Source: a virus. Taken from it: DNA of 24,662 nucleotides. A program made the position numbers and the translations under genes. The notes below the pieces were generated by a model. The model worked only from the letters and a program-made list of their open reading frames with translations. It was not told where the DNA came from and did no database searches. This document shows, piece after piece, positions 5,571 through 16,600 of this stretch. The DNA lies in IMG/VR virus record IMGVR_UViG_3300042899_000935, positions 1 to 24,662 of that record. One strand, 5' to 3'. The stretch's first letter is position 1, and each line of letters starts with the position of its first letter.

Positions 5571-8246
5571 ATGGCAGACAATATTAAAAGGAATATAGAA
5601 GACGAAAAAGCGTTTTTACAGTTACAAGAACAAATTCGTGATGCTCAAAGAGATGCTGGTAAAAGTTTACAAAGTGCTGGTGAGTATACCAAAACCATTC
5701 TTTTAAATTATCGTGAAATGCAAAAAGTTTCTAGTAAAATTAGAGACTTAGAAAAAGAGGCTGATAAGTTAAGTAAATCTCGTAACAAAAGTGATCAAGA
5801 AAGAGCGGCAATTATACGTCAACAAGTAGAAGATCTTAAAAAACAAAAAGACGAAATAAAGTCTATCAATAAACAAATGGCTTCACTTGGTGGGGCTGTT
5901 AGAGCTGGTTTTAGTGGTCTTGTAAGTTACTTAGGTCAGGCTTTAACAGGTTATTTAGAATTTAGTCAAAAAACAAGAGACGTTGCTGCACAAATAGGTC
6001 TAGGTTCTAACAACATGAATATGTTACAGAGTAACATTCAACAAGCTGCTGTACAAATGGCAGGTTATGGTGTTAGTGTAACCGATGCTCTTGAGGCACA
6101 ACAAGCGTATTCCGATGAGTTAGGTCGTTCAGTTATTTTAACACAATCCGCATTAGAAAATATGTCCATGATTGGTAAAGCAACTGGTCTTGGTATGCAG
6201 GGTATGGCAGGTTTAACAGCTCAGATGAATCAATTTGGTCTTGGGGCTGAGGATTCAGCTAAAATGATATATTCTATGTATTCGGATTCAACAGCCATGG
6301 GATTAAATGCTGGTAAAGTAATTAAAAAATTTCAAGAAAATATCGGTCTGTTAAATAAATTAAATTTTAAAAACGGAATCAAAGGTCTACAAAAAATGGC
6401 TCAGTTAAGTGAGAAGTATAAAATAGACATGAATGGTATTGCGAATGCATCTGAAAAGGCTTTCTCACCTGAAGGTGCTATTGAAATGGCTGCTCAATTA
6501 CAAGTAATGGGTGGTGCAATGGCTAGTTTAGGAGACCCGTTTCAGTTAATGTATAAGGCTCGTAACAATCCTGAAAAATTTGCCGAAGATATGGCAAAAG
6601 CAGCCGCTGAATCAGCTACTTTTAATAGTCAAACAGGAGAGTTTCAAGTTAATGCTATGGAAATAGATAGATTACGTGTTGTTGCTGAAGCGACCGGACA
6701 ATCTATGGAAAACTTAGTTGAACAGGCAAAATCGACTGCTCAAGTTAACATGTTTAAAGGGTTATTGGGTGGTAAGGGTCTTTCACCTGAAGAACAAGAC
6801 GCTGTTGCCATGATGAGTCAAATGGTAGATGGTAAAGCACAAATTCAAATTGGTGTCGGTCCAGATGGTAAAGCCATGATGAAAGACTTGACTGCAGTCG
6901 GTAAAGATGATTTACAAAGAGTTTTAAATGATAAAAAAAGTGCTAAAGAAGCGGCATCACAGGCAACAGGTATCATGGAAAGAATCCAAAATGTTATGAA
7001 TCAATTAATGGTTGCGGTATATCCTTTATTTCAGGCTTTAGAACAAAACTTACAACCTTTAGTTGATATCTTAAAAGAAAAAACTACAGGTTGGGCCGAG
7101 TCACTAAAAAACTTTTTTACAAAAGTTGATATTTCAGGTTTTATAGACGGATTGAAAAACTTTTTTGTTGGATTAGGAGAAAAATTAAAATTTGTTGCTG
7201 AAAATTGGAAAACAGTGTTAGGTGTGGCGGCGATTGCTTTCGCAACATATTGGGTTAGTAAACAAGTGATAGCTGGTTTAGCGTTTGGTTTAGCCGCTGG
7301 TAAAGGTATTTTGATTAGTGCTGGAGGTAAACTTAAAAGTTTATTTGGTTCTTTAACTTCAAAATTACCTGGGGGTGGTGGTGAAACACCGATGACTGGT
7401 GCTCAAATGGCAATGCAAGGTCAGGCATCTAAAGCAGCAGGAATGGGTAGTATGATGAAATCTCTAGGTTCAGCTGCACAAATTTTAGCGGTAGGGGCTG
7501 CATTAATGATGGTTGCAAAGGCTTTGGATATTTTTGGGGATGCTATGTTAAAATTACAAAAAGTACCGACAAATTTATTAATTGGTGTTGGTACAGGGTT
7601 ATTAGTTTTTGTAGGGGCTATGGGATTGTTAGGAGCTAGTGGTATTGGTGAAATAGGGGTGGCAATAATGTTAGGTGTCGGTGCTGCTTTATTAATGATA
7701 GGGGGAGCGGTATGGATTGTCGCCCAAGGTATGTCGACTTTAGTAGATTCTTTTACCAATTTATTTACAATACTACCAAACGCGGGTTCACAATTATTAG
7801 ATGCTGGTTTAGGTTTCTTGGCTATGGCCGCTGGAATAGGTGTTTTAACATTGTCATTAATTGCTATGGGAGCGGCAGCTATTTTTGCATTACCTGGATT
7901 ATTAATATTGGGTGGAGTTACTTCAATGTTAACAGAAACTGCAACAGCGTTGGCGGCAAGTGGTGGTGGAGAAGGTATAGAAAAGGCTGTAAACGCAATC
8001 AATTCTGTAGACCAAAATAAATTAGATGCTTTAAAAGATTTATCCATGTGGTTTTCTTTAATAGGGGCATCACCAACAATTAAGTTTGAAGAAAATTTAA
8101 CAGTAGATGGTTCAATTGTTTTAAAAGGAGAGGCCGGAGGTAAATCAAATACAGACTGGGTTACAGACCCTATATTTGTTTCAAAATTAAAAGAATTTAT
8201 TGAATACTCGAAGGTAGCTGATAGAAACGGTGGAAAACCAAGATAA
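5571..8246 (+). CDS. Tail tape measure protein
   Basis: This 891-residue protein has the usual tape-measure layout. Residues 1-115 form a charged coiled coil. Residues 115-530 are a long Ala/Gln/Met-rich helical region. From about 545 to 790 there is a set of hydrophobic Gly/Ala/Leu/Ile/Met segments (for example GVAAIAFATYWV, ILAVGAALMMVAK, LGVGAALLMIGGAVWIVA), and a small polar C-terminal domain follows. Tape measures fill the tail tube, set its length and are ejected to help DNA cross the inner membrane. If mostly helical at about 1.5 angstroms per residue, this one would correspond to a tail of roughly 130 nm. Its place after the assembly-chaperone-like genes and before the baseplate genes supports the call. 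Confidence 0.86.
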   Translation: MADNIKRNIEDEKAFLQLQEQIRDAQRDAGKSLQSAGEYTKTILLNYREMQKVSSKIRDLEKEADKLSKSRNKSDQERAAIIRQQVEDLKKQKDEIKSINKQMASLGGAVRAGFSGLVSYLGQALTGYLEFSQKTRDVAAQIGLGSNNMNMLQSNIQQAAVQMAGYGVSVTDALEAQQAYSDELGRSVILTQSALENMSMIGKATGLGMQGMAGLTAQMNQFGLGAEDSAKMIYSMYSDSTAMGLNAGKVIKKFQENIGLLNKLNFKNGIKGLQKMAQLSEKYKIDMNGIANASEKAFSPEGAIEMAAQLQVMGGAMASLGDPFQLMYKARNNPEKFAEDMAKAAAESATFNSQTGEFQVNAMEIDRLRVVAEATGQSMENLVEQAKSTAQVNMFKGLLGGKGLSPEEQDAVAMMSQMVDGKAQIQIGVGPDGKAMMKDLTAVGKDDLQRVLNDKKSAKEAASQATGIMERIQNVMNQLMVAVYPLFQALEQNLQPLVDILKEKTTGWAESLKNFFTKVDISGFIDGLKNFFVGLGEKLKFVAENWKTVLGVAAIAFATYWVSKQVIAGLAFGLAAGKGILISAGGKLKSLFGSLTSKLPGGGGETPMTGAQMAMQGQASKAAGMGSMMKSLGSAAQILAVGAALMMVAKALDIFGDAMLKLQKVPTNLLIGVGTGLLVFVGAMGLLGASGIGEIGVAIMLGVGAALLMIGGAVWIVAQGMSTLVDSFTNLFTILPNAGSQLLDAGLGFLAMAAGIGVLTLSLIAMGAAAIFALPGLLILGGVTSMLTETATALAASGGGEGIEKAVNAINSVDQNKLDALKDLSMWFSLIGASPTIKFEENLTVDGSIVLKGEAGGKSNTDWVTDPIFVSKLKEFIEYSKVADRNGGKPR

Positions 8247-8341
8247 TTTTATCTGCTAGCTTTATTATTATATAAGCTATATTATTTTAAGCTTTATTAA
8301 AGATCTCGCGCTAATATTGTAAATAAAAAGTTTATAAGTAA

Positions 8342-8350
8342 ATATTTATA
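8342..8350 (+). promoter_or_regulatory. Possible late-promoter-like element ATATTTATA
   Basis: This sits 18 bases before the ATG of the 1648-residue baseplate gene, in the 122-base gap after the tape measure. It shares ATATTTATA with the stronger element at 4185-4197 but is followed by GAA rather than AATA, so the match to TATAAATA is incomplete. Confidence 0.28.
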
Positions 8351-8368
8351 GAAAAAGAAATTTAAATC

Positions 8369-11300
8369 ATGCCTAACAGTCCACAAATAAATCCTTTTGA
8401 TTACAATATAGATAAGTTTGATAGTGGTATTTTAGGACCAATAACCGATACCGATTTTAGAACTTATCTTTTTACACATAATTTAGGAACACCAAATCCG
8501 GTTATTAGTAGTGTTTTAAGTAATCCTTGGGCTGATAGAGGGACAGAGTATGATGTTAGTCAAAGTACTTTTAACGTTATAGATGTACCTAATTTAACTA
8601 CAGTTGCTAATACACCTTCTTTATACAATAATTTAACAAACCCAAGACAAATTAATCTTGGTAGTAACTTACAAGATATAAATCCGCAGATAGCTAACGT
8701 TTTAGGTCAAGATAAACCTGAAGAGGCTGGTTTAGGATTAGACGTAACTTTTAACCCAAATATTTCAAATATAGATTTACCTTCAGTCCAAGAGGTTTCT
8801 GAAACACCTTCTTTATACAATAATTTAACAAACCCAAGACAAATAAATGTTGGTAGTAATTTACAAGATATAAATCCACAAGTTGCCAATGTTTTAGGGC
8901 AAACTACACCACAACAAGCGGGTTTAGGTCAAGACGCTACTTCTTTGTTCAACTCAAATGTTGCTAATCTTGATTTACCTTCTGTACAGGAGGCATCAGA
9001 GATATCTAGTACGATAAACAATTTTACACAACCTAGACCAGATAATCTAGCTTTAAACCCTACAGAAGAAGACTTGTTAAGTTGGTATCCAGTTGAATTT
9101 GCGGCAGTTTACCAACAATGGTCAGGAGATTATAATACACCATATGGGGTCCCACAAACTTTAAGATTAAGTTTTGCTGGTAATATTAACTCTTGGGTTA
9201 AACCTGGTGGACAAGTTATAACAACTAGAGAAATTAGAGATAGGGACTTATTAACAAAAGCAAATAACAAATACGGACCAACACAAATAATTTCTTACGG
9301 AACTACAGGTGATGAGTTATTAAATAATCGTACAGGTTTTGTATCTTATAACCCAGGTATTCAAGGAGATTTTAGAGACCAACTATTTAGTAGAACTTTA
9401 GGTGTTGGTGTAATTCCTTTTAGTACTATAGGTTCAGGTATAAATTACAAACCCGATGGTACAAACATTTCGGAATTAGATACAATAGCTAGAAAAAGAA
9501 GAGGTGTAGAAGTTTTAAATAGAATTAAATTAAACTTTACTGATAATACAGTGGGATTGATTAATACAAGTCCAATTGGTTTATTAACAGGACAAGATTT
9601 AATTATTAAAAATTATTCTATTACTTCACGTAAAACAGCTATCGGTAAGGCAGCAGAATTTTTAGCTAAACTAACAGGATTTAATAACCCTAACTCTATA
9701 TTAAACTCAGGTGATTTTAATTTATCTGATTATAATAAACAAGTTCAAGTAGGTAGAGTACTAGATAAAAATCAAGTAAACTACAATGAAGTTGATATTA
9801 GTAGTAGTTTATTAGATAAAACTGGTAAAAATACCAGAAATTTAATAATAGATACTTTCAATATCAATAAATACGGACCTAATTTAGAAGGTAATTATGA
9901 AAAATATAATCAGGGTAATTACTTTTTTCCTTCAGATAAAAAGAAGGGTGGGCCAATACCACAAGAAGAATACAAGACAGGTCAGGCTGCAGAAGGTTTT
10001 TTTGGTAAAACAGAAATAGTAAATGACGCCAAATCACAATCAGATATTTTGGGGTTCCAAGAACTTACAGATACACTTCAGTTTAATACCGGTTATGACA
10101 CTAGATATATAGGTACCACTACTGAAGCTAACTCTGATGCTAATGCCTTACCTACAACTGAACAGTATTCTTGGCAAAAAAGAGAAACAAATCCTTTTAA
10201 AAGAGGTTTATTAAAATACACACAGGAAATTATAAATAATTCTGAAAATTTAAATGATGTTGGAAGTTATATAGGATATTTTGATTCACCTAAAGCCTTT
10301 AATGGTAATGCTGATTATTACCAAAAAAGTGATAAACACGGACATTCAACTGGACTTAAAGCGAGTAGTATTAACATTGGGGGTATTCCAGTAGTGCTTC
10401 CTGCAGTCGGTCCACCAAAACTACCATCAAGAGGTAATACGGCAAAAAATTCTACAGGTGAGTTTTATTGTCGTTCTTGGTCGTCTAAAAGAAAGTACAC
10501 TTCTTTTGAAAACTTAATTAGGGGTGAAAAAAATTGGTGGTTAACAACTAAACCTGCTGATGTACTTGGTTCTGACGTACCTAGTAATTATAGTGATTTA
10601 ATGACATTGAACGAGGTAGGTATGCCAAAAATTGCTTGGGAAAAAGATGGTGTTAGAGAATTAAACATACAAGAAAATTATAATGTATTAGTAAAAAATA
10701 TTAAGGACTCACCTTCTCTTAAGGCTTTAGAAGGTTTAGCAACTTTTAAACCCAAAGTAATACCTTACATGTTTTCAATAGAAAATTTAGCTTGGGTAGA
10801 TGCTCCACAATCAGCTTACTTACCACTTTGTGAAAAAGGACCTAATGGTGGTAGAATTATGTGGTTCCCCCCTTACAATATGGATTTTAGTGAAAGTACC
10901 AGTGTTAATTGGGATTCAACAACTATGGTAGGAAGAGGAGAACCAATTTATACTTACAACAATACTGAAAGATCGGGTAGTTTAAGTTTTTCAATTGTAG
11001 TTGATCACCCTTCCGTATTAAATAAATTAAGAAAAGATTACGCTGAAAATATATTTGATGATGTGTATCATTCATTTTTCGCGGGTTGTGGGGGTACAGA
11101 CGCGTATAGAGATTTTATACCACCTGTAAGAAAAGATAGTACTATCGAAATACCTAACACTGGTGTTATAACACCAGAAGTGGTTAAACCTAAAGAACCT
11201 AACAACCCACCTTATACATCTTTTAAAGTTTATTTTGATAACGCATTTAATGACAGTAAATGTTCTAAAGATAAATTACCTTGTAAAGAGGCTCAATATA

Positions 11301-13315
11301 TAAACACTACAGGTCAAGGTAGAGCATTAAGTTTTACTTATGAAGAAAATGATTTAGTTTGTAATGGAAATTCTAGACCTGGATTAAATAAACTTGTAGA
11401 AAATAAATTAGCCGAAACATGTCAATTTTTAGTTGGTAAAAGTGGATTGTTAATAAACGCTCAATCACCCAACCAACCCACATTTAATCAAAAATATGAA
11501 GGACAAGAAGATGGAAAAAATTATACGATACAGTTATACGGTTATTGTTCTGGGGCTGCTAATAAGGATTATAATCTTAAATTAAGTCATGATAGAATAC
11601 TGTCTGTTTATAATTGGATGATACAGTACTTAGAATCTATTGAGAATGGTGACCCTGTTAAATTTGGTGGTAGTGATAAAACTTACCCTACTGAAACACA
11701 ATTAAGGGGTGGTTTTGACGATTTTATTAATTCAGGTCAAAAAGGTTTAAGGTGGGAGTTTTATAGTTTAGGCGATAGTGCATCAGACCCAAACTCAACT
11801 AACGAAGAGTGGGCTAAAGAAGATACAACAGGACAAGACCCTTGTACATCAAATCAAAATAGTCCTGATAGTTATGCATCTAAACAAGCTAGATATGTGG
11901 AAGTTAGATTAATAAAAAACCCTTTAAATTCTACTAGAATATCTGAACAAATTAATAACGAAAATCAAATTGTTGCTCAAGAAAAAACTAAAGAAGAACA
12001 GGCTAAAAAAGACGCTGCACAAAGTATAGCTGATAGTGTTGCTAAATCTTATATTGGGGAGTGTGATTATTTTCAGGCACTTAAAAAATCAGATAGTTTT
12101 ATTTATAATACTTTAGGTGAAAAATTAGATAATTTTCACCCCGCTTTTCACGCTATAACCCCAGAAGGTTTTAATTCTAGATTAACTTTCTTACAACAAT
12201 GTACAAGACAAGGACCACAATTAATAGATATTGATAGTCCACAAAATATGATTTTTGGTAGACCACCTATTTGTGTATTAAAGATAGGCGATTTTTATCA
12301 CACAAAAATTGTCGTAGACAGTATTAATTTTAGTTTTGAACCAGTACAGTGGGATTTAAACCCTGAAGGTATTGGTGTACAACCTATGGTCGTTAAAGTA
12401 GATATGGGTTTTAAATTTATTGGTGGAAGTTCATTAGGTGGACCTATCAAACAATTACAAAATGCAGTTTCATTTAACTTTTTTGCTAACACCGGAATTT
12501 ACAATACGGCTAGAGCTGTTGATAATTATTTAGCACAAAGAGAAGGAGCGTTACAGAAAAAAGTGGTATATGGTGGTTATATTACACCAGGTCAAGAAAA
12601 TGCTTTATATGATGTGATAAAACAAAGTAGTGTTATGACCGATAAGAAAATTGATACAGTTACACCACAACCTAAACCTGTAGATGTACCGTCTACAAAC
12701 GCACAAGCATCAACAGCAGTTGTTTCAGCAACCACCGAAAATCAAAAAACAGATGTTAAAAAATCAGCTGTAACTAATAAACCGGCAACACCAACCGCAG
12801 TAGGTAACACACTAAAAGACGCTAGATTTGAACTTCTTAACTCATTAAATTCTCAAGAATGGGTTATAAGTAGTTACCAAGGTGAAGGTATCGGTGAATT
12901 ACTTGGTGGAGCAAAAATACCTAACGGTCTTTTAAATATATCCGCCCCTAAAACTGTTTACAATAAAACCGCCAACCCAGATGATTTATTAGCCTCATTT
13001 GGATTTGTTATTAAAGATTATAAAGCGTTATCGGGACAAAGAGATTCACAAGGCTCTAGATTATTTGTGCAGTTTAGAGAAAATGGTGTTGTTAATTTTA
13101 TAAAAACCTTTGGATTTCCTAACCCAGGTGTTAACGTTTTAAAGGCACAAATAATAAAAACAGGTAAATATTATAACTTTAATACCTTTAAACCTATTCC
13201 GGCTAATCTTGGAGAAGGATCTGAAAAAATAGATTTAACTATAGAAATAAATGGAATTAAAAGTTCTGGACAATTTTTAAGTGTTTTATTAAAGCAAATT
13301 ACAACAAATATGTAA
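8369..13315 (+). CDS. Giant baseplate/tube-initiator-type protein with OmpA-like domain
   Basis: The protein is 1648 residues long. Residues 82-211 are two ~65-residue repeats (TPSLYNNLTNPRQIN start) with a degenerate third. About 840-885 contains VGRGEPIYTYNNTERSG then SFSIVVDHPS, a pattern I associate with baseplate hub/tube-proximal proteins of contractile tails. About 1010-1205 resembles an OmpA/MotB peptidoglycan-binding domain: IQLYGYCSG, then N1069-LKLSHDRILSVYNWM (compare NxxLSxxRAxxVxxYL), then SKQARYVEVRLI. About 1255-1385 carries TPEGFNSRLTFLQQCTRQGP and IGDFYHTKIVV, with NPEGIGVQPM after it, likely a tube-initiator-like domain (T4 gp48/gp54 role). The C-terminal ~250 residues are unassigned. 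It is 3 bases from the gp53-like gene. The role is structural at the centre of the baseplate, possibly gripping the cell wall. The exact T4 equivalent is uncertain. Confidence 0.75.
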   Translation: MPNSPQINPFDYNIDKFDSGILGPITDTDFRTYLFTHNLGTPNPVISSVLSNPWADRGTEYDVSQSTFNVIDVPNLTTVANTPSLYNNLTNPRQINLGSNLQDINPQIANVLGQDKPEEAGLGLDVTFNPNISNIDLPSVQEVSETPSLYNNLTNPRQINVGSNLQDINPQVANVLGQTTPQQAGLGQDATSLFNSNVANLDLPSVQEASEISSTINNFTQPRPDNLALNPTEEDLLSWYPVEFAAVYQQWSGDYNTPYGVPQTLRLSFAGNINSWVKPGGQVITTREIRDRDLLTKANNKYGPTQIISYGTTGDELLNNRTGFVSYNPGIQGDFRDQLFSRTLGVGVIPFSTIGSGINYKPDGTNISELDTIARKRRGVEVLNRIKLNFTDNTVGLINTSPIGLLTGQDLIIKNYSITSRKTAIGKAAEFLAKLTGFNNPNSILNSGDFNLSDYNKQVQVGRVLDKNQVNYNEVDISSSLLDKTGKNTRNLIIDTFNINKYGPNLEGNYEKYNQGNYFFPSDKKKGGPIPQEEYKTGQAAEGFFGKTEIVNDAKSQSDILGFQELTDTLQFNTGYDTRYIGTTTEANSDANALPTTEQYSWQKRETNPFKRGLLKYTQEIINNSENLNDVGSYIGYFDSPKAFNGNADYYQKSDKHGHSTGLKASSINIGGIPVVLPAVGPPKLPSRGNTAKNSTGEFYCRSWSSKRKYTSFENLIRGEKNWWLTTKPADVLGSDVPSNYSDLMTLNEVGMPKIAWEKDGVRELNIQENYNVLVKNIKDSPSLKALEGLATFKPKVIPYMFSIENLAWVDAPQSAYLPLCEKGPNGGRIMWFPPYNMDFSESTSVNWDSTTMVGRGEPIYTYNNTERSGSLSFSIVVDHPSVLNKLRKDYAENIFDDVYHSFFAGCGGTDAYRDFIPPVRKDSTIEIPNTGVITPEVVKPKEPNNPPYTSFKVYFDNAFNDSKCSKDKLPCKEAQYINTTGQGRALSFTYEENDLVCNGNSRPGLNKLVENKLAETCQFLVGKSGLLINAQSPNQPTFNQKYEGQEDGKNYTIQLYGYCSGAANKDYNLKLSHDRILSVYNWMIQYLESIENGDPVKFGGSDKTYPTETQLRGGFDDFINSGQKGLRWEFYSLGDSASDPNSTNEEWAKEDTTGQDPCTSNQNSPDSYASKQARYVEVRLIKNPLNSTRISEQINNENQIVAQEKTKEEQAKKDAAQSIADSVAKSYIGECDYFQALKKSDSFIYNTLGEKLDNFHPAFHAITPEGFNSRLTFLQQCTRQGPQLIDIDSPQNMIFGRPPICVLKIGDFYHTKIVVDSINFSFEPVQWDLNPEGIGVQPMVVKVDMGFKFIGGSSLGGPIKQLQNAVSFNFFANTGIYNTARAVDNYLAQREGALQKKVVYGGYITPGQENALYDVIKQSSVMTDKKIDTVTPQPKPVDVPSTNAQASTAVVSATTENQKTDVKKSAVTNKPATPTAVGNTLKDARFELLNSLNSQEWVISSYQGEGIGELLGGAKIPNGLLNISAPKTVYNKTANPDDLLASFGFVIKDYKALSGQRDSQGSRLFVQFRENGVVNFIKTFGFPNPGVNVLKAQIIKTGKYYNFNTFKPIPANLGEGSEKIDLTIEINGIKSSGQFLSVLLKQITTNM
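8612..9001 (+). repeat. Two in-frame ~192/198-bp coding repeats
   Basis: Unit 1 (8612-8803, 64 codons) and unit 2 (8804-9001, 66 codons) both start TPSLYNNLTNPRQIN and end LDLPSVQE(A/V)SE or IDLPSVQE. The first 41 bases of each unit are identical. A diverged third copy begins at 9002 (STINNFTQPRPDNLALNP). Confidence 0.88.
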
Positions 13316-13317
13316 AA

Positions 13318-13644
13318 ATGAGTAAATTATACTACGATAGATATGAAAAATTTAAGGTTAATAATGAAATTAAACCTTTACCATTTATAAAGATACCCGT
13401 ATCCCCAAACGATATTTCGGCCGAATATACCACTAATAGTAGACTTGACATTTTGTCACAACAGTATTATGGTGTACCTTATTATGGGTGGTTAATCTTA
13501 CAAGCAAACCCAATATACGGTGGGTTAGAATTTAACATACCAGTTGGGTCTATATTAAGAGTACCATATCCATTAATTAATGCTTTACAAACTTATCAAC
13601 AAGAAATAGATAGGTTTGACGCTTTATACGGAATTAAAAGTTAA
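13318..13644 (+). CDS. 53: Baseplate wedge gp53-like / LysM-type protein
   Basis: This 108-residue protein matches the gp53 / tail protein X pattern. RLDILSQQYYGVPYYGWLIL is followed by ANP, and after it FNIPVGSILRVPYPL gives the LysM-like alpha/beta core (dwell on the 'YYG.P.YWW.I...NP' and 'I..G..L.IP' features). In T4, gp53 completes the baseplate wedge and joins wedges around the hub. It starts 3 bases after the previous stop and ends 3 bases before the giant hub gene, so it is tightly operonic. The gene 53 then gene 5 order of T4 is preserved here, which supports both calls. Confidence 0.85.
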   Translation: MSKLYYDRYEKFKVNNEIKPLPFIKIPVSPNDISAEYTTNSRLDILSQQYYGVPYYGWLILQANPIYGGLEFNIPVGSILRVPYPLINALQTYQQEIDRFDALYGIKS

Positions 13645-13646
13645 TT

Positions 13647-16600
13647 ATGTCCAACGGAAACCCATTTCAACAAAGTGATTACACACCTATAATTTTAAAT
13701 AATACTGGTTTAAATACTAATATTAAAGTTATTGATCCTAACCCAATAGGTCAAATAGTACCACAAGAAGATTTATTTATTTATGTTAGTTTAAAGGCTA
13801 AACAAAAATCAAAAAGTGTTTTAACAGAAGACCAAAATACTACTGGGGGTAAATATAATTTAAATAACGATGTTCGTGGTTCTATTGAAATGACTGTGCC
13901 ACAACAAAAATTTGGGGCAGACCAATTATTTTCTAACAAACCTTTTTTAACAACCGATTGGACCCAAATCGGAGGTAACCCCGACCAAGCAAAATTAGGT
14001 GGAATAGGCAACGATTTTGAAACATTTGGTATAACCAATGTTGATATTGAAATTAAAAGTCAAACCGTACCTAAAGTTGTAATTGATTTTGTAGATGTTC
14101 GTGGTGCAACATTATTTGAACAAGGTTCTTGTTCACCTTATGGTTTATTTTTTACACTACCTTATCCTATTTTTGAATTAACACTTAAAGGTTATTACGG
14201 TAGACCTGTAAAATACTATTTAAATTTACTTAAGTTTAATGCTAAGTTTAATTCTGACACGGGTAACATGGAATGTCGCGCAGAGTTTGTTGGTTGGTCT
14301 TTCGCTTTTTTATCTGATACAATAGTTAGTTATGTTACAGCATCACAATATTTAGACCAAAATATTTACACACCAAATAGTATATTAGAAGATAAATACG
14401 AAAATACTTGGAAATTTTATACTAACCCCGATAATCCTATAGTTGATAGTACTGAAACAAATAATCCATGGTGTAAAAATAAAGTTGTACCAGAAAGGTG
14501 TACAACAATATTTGATTTAGTCAAAGCAGTTAAAAATCTACAAACTTTAGATTTACCTGATGTTAAAGGAAGTCCAGAATGGACAGAATTACAAAATCTT
14601 AATGGGTTAAAAAATTATTATAATAACTACGATGATGCCGTTCAAAAAGTTTTTAGAGATTTAAAAACACTGAGTTCAGAACAAATAAATTCAACAGCAA
14701 ACGGGCAAACTAATAATTTATTTAAATTAGTTTTTAAAACCAAACCTTGTGCCAAAGGTTCCACCGTTACGGATAATTGTGACACCAAACTTAGGGATTT
14801 AATTGTACAATATTTTGATAAAACAAGTGGGTCCTTAGCCTCTAGTACCTCAATTATAAAAACACAAAAAATAACAGATTCAACAACTGGTTCTGATATA
14901 GTTGACGTACTTACAGATGCTAAAGCGGATGTTTTTAATGGACAGCCATCTGGGGTAACCGACAAAATATACAACCAAGTAGGTTCTGATTTTCAAAATA
15001 TAGTTTTATTTGATTATGGTTATAAAAATGCGGGTGGTACCGAATATTTTATAGATTTTGGTTATTTGATTAATGGAATTAAAGAAGACTATCAAAAATT
15101 AAATGATGTTATTACATCTAAAAAACAAGTTGTTGTAGAATCTTTAAATAATATTATAGAAGAAAGAATTGGGTTTAAACCGTCAATAAGAAACGTTTTC
15201 ACTGTTTTACTTTGTAATACAGATGCTTTTATGCAAATTCTTTTAAATATAGCAATAAAGGCTGAACAATATCATTTAGGTAACACAGAAAGTTATAAAC
15301 AATATATAAGTACAACAAACACAGATAATACGTCAAGTGCATCAAGCACTCGTATATCTGCAAACACAAAAGGAGTAAAACCTGTTGTTTATGCTTGGCC
15401 TACAGTTTATAAAAAAGACCATACACCTAAAAAAGGTGATGGTAAAACACAAGGTACAAAAGAAGTATTTCCTGGAGAAGATGCTAATTTTAGTAATTGG
15501 GTAGAAGTTAGATTTGTAGAAGATTTTATAACTGCTTATATAAAATTTTTAAAAGAAATAGATTTAATAAACGAAAAAAAAGAAGGTAGAGCGGGTTTTG
15601 ATAATTACGCACCTTTAAACGTTTTAGAGGCCCCAATTTTATTTAGTGATAATCCACAAATTTATAAAAATATTAGTTATAAAGGTGTGGAGGTTATACC
15701 TAAATTAATAGGTGAAAGGGTTTTTATTTCTTTAGACCATACACACCTTAATTGGACACGTTTAGGTGCTACTAATTTACCACTTTATAATTGGAATCCA
15801 TTTATACAGGGTAATAAAATTAATACAAATTTAGCGAAAATATTAGGGAAAGTAGATGCTTGGAATTTACTTAATGCACAAGAAGGTTCAGAAAGTATTA
15901 AATTTATACAAGCTTTACAACCATCAATACTTGGTGAAACTCCAGAAGAGTTTATTAATAAAGTTAAAACCGACTTAAATTTAGAAACAATAACTTATAC
16001 TTGGAATAACCCAAAAGGAGAGGAAAACATAAAAGGTTCAACTTATATATACAAACCATTAGAGGGTATCACCATTTCTGACCCTGAAGCACCTGAACCT
16101 GTTGTAATTTATGGTGATCCAACAAAGATGGGCGTTGATTTTTTATTCCAAATAAAAGAAGAATCAGACTATAATGAAAGTTTTCAAATTAACATCAATA
16201 CTGATACTAATTTAGGTAAAGATTTTAAAACTGTTTTAGATCGATATTCTAAAGATTTAACAGACAGATTACCAACTCTGATAGGTTTAGAAAAAGAAGA
16301 AAGTCCCTTTAAAATAAAATCTGAAGTTAAACCTGATTCTAAAAATCAATCACCTTTTTTTAGTGATGCAAGAAATTTTATTGTCGCAGGAATAACAAAA
16401 TACAAAGAAGGTATTACCTACGATGATGGAGCCGAACCAACTGATTGGTGGAAAGCAGGTACACCATCACAAATAAAACCTTATTTATTAACTTATTTTA
16501 CGGTTATAGATACAGACCTTGCAAACGAATATCAACCAATCAATATAAAAGCTTATTCTGGTTACGCTAATTTTTTACCAAAAACTGAGCCAAATAAAGT

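Noticed and set aside
7421-8047. Long reverse-strand open frame opposite the tape measure
   Set aside because: Its composition (Pro/Ala/Ile/Asn-rich) is the antisense shadow of Gly/Ala-rich tape-measure coding; no start context or family match.
8257-8279. AT-rich hairpin TAGCTT...AAGCTA after the tape measure
   Set aside because: Only six pairs with an 11-base loop and no clean T tract; too weak to call a terminator.
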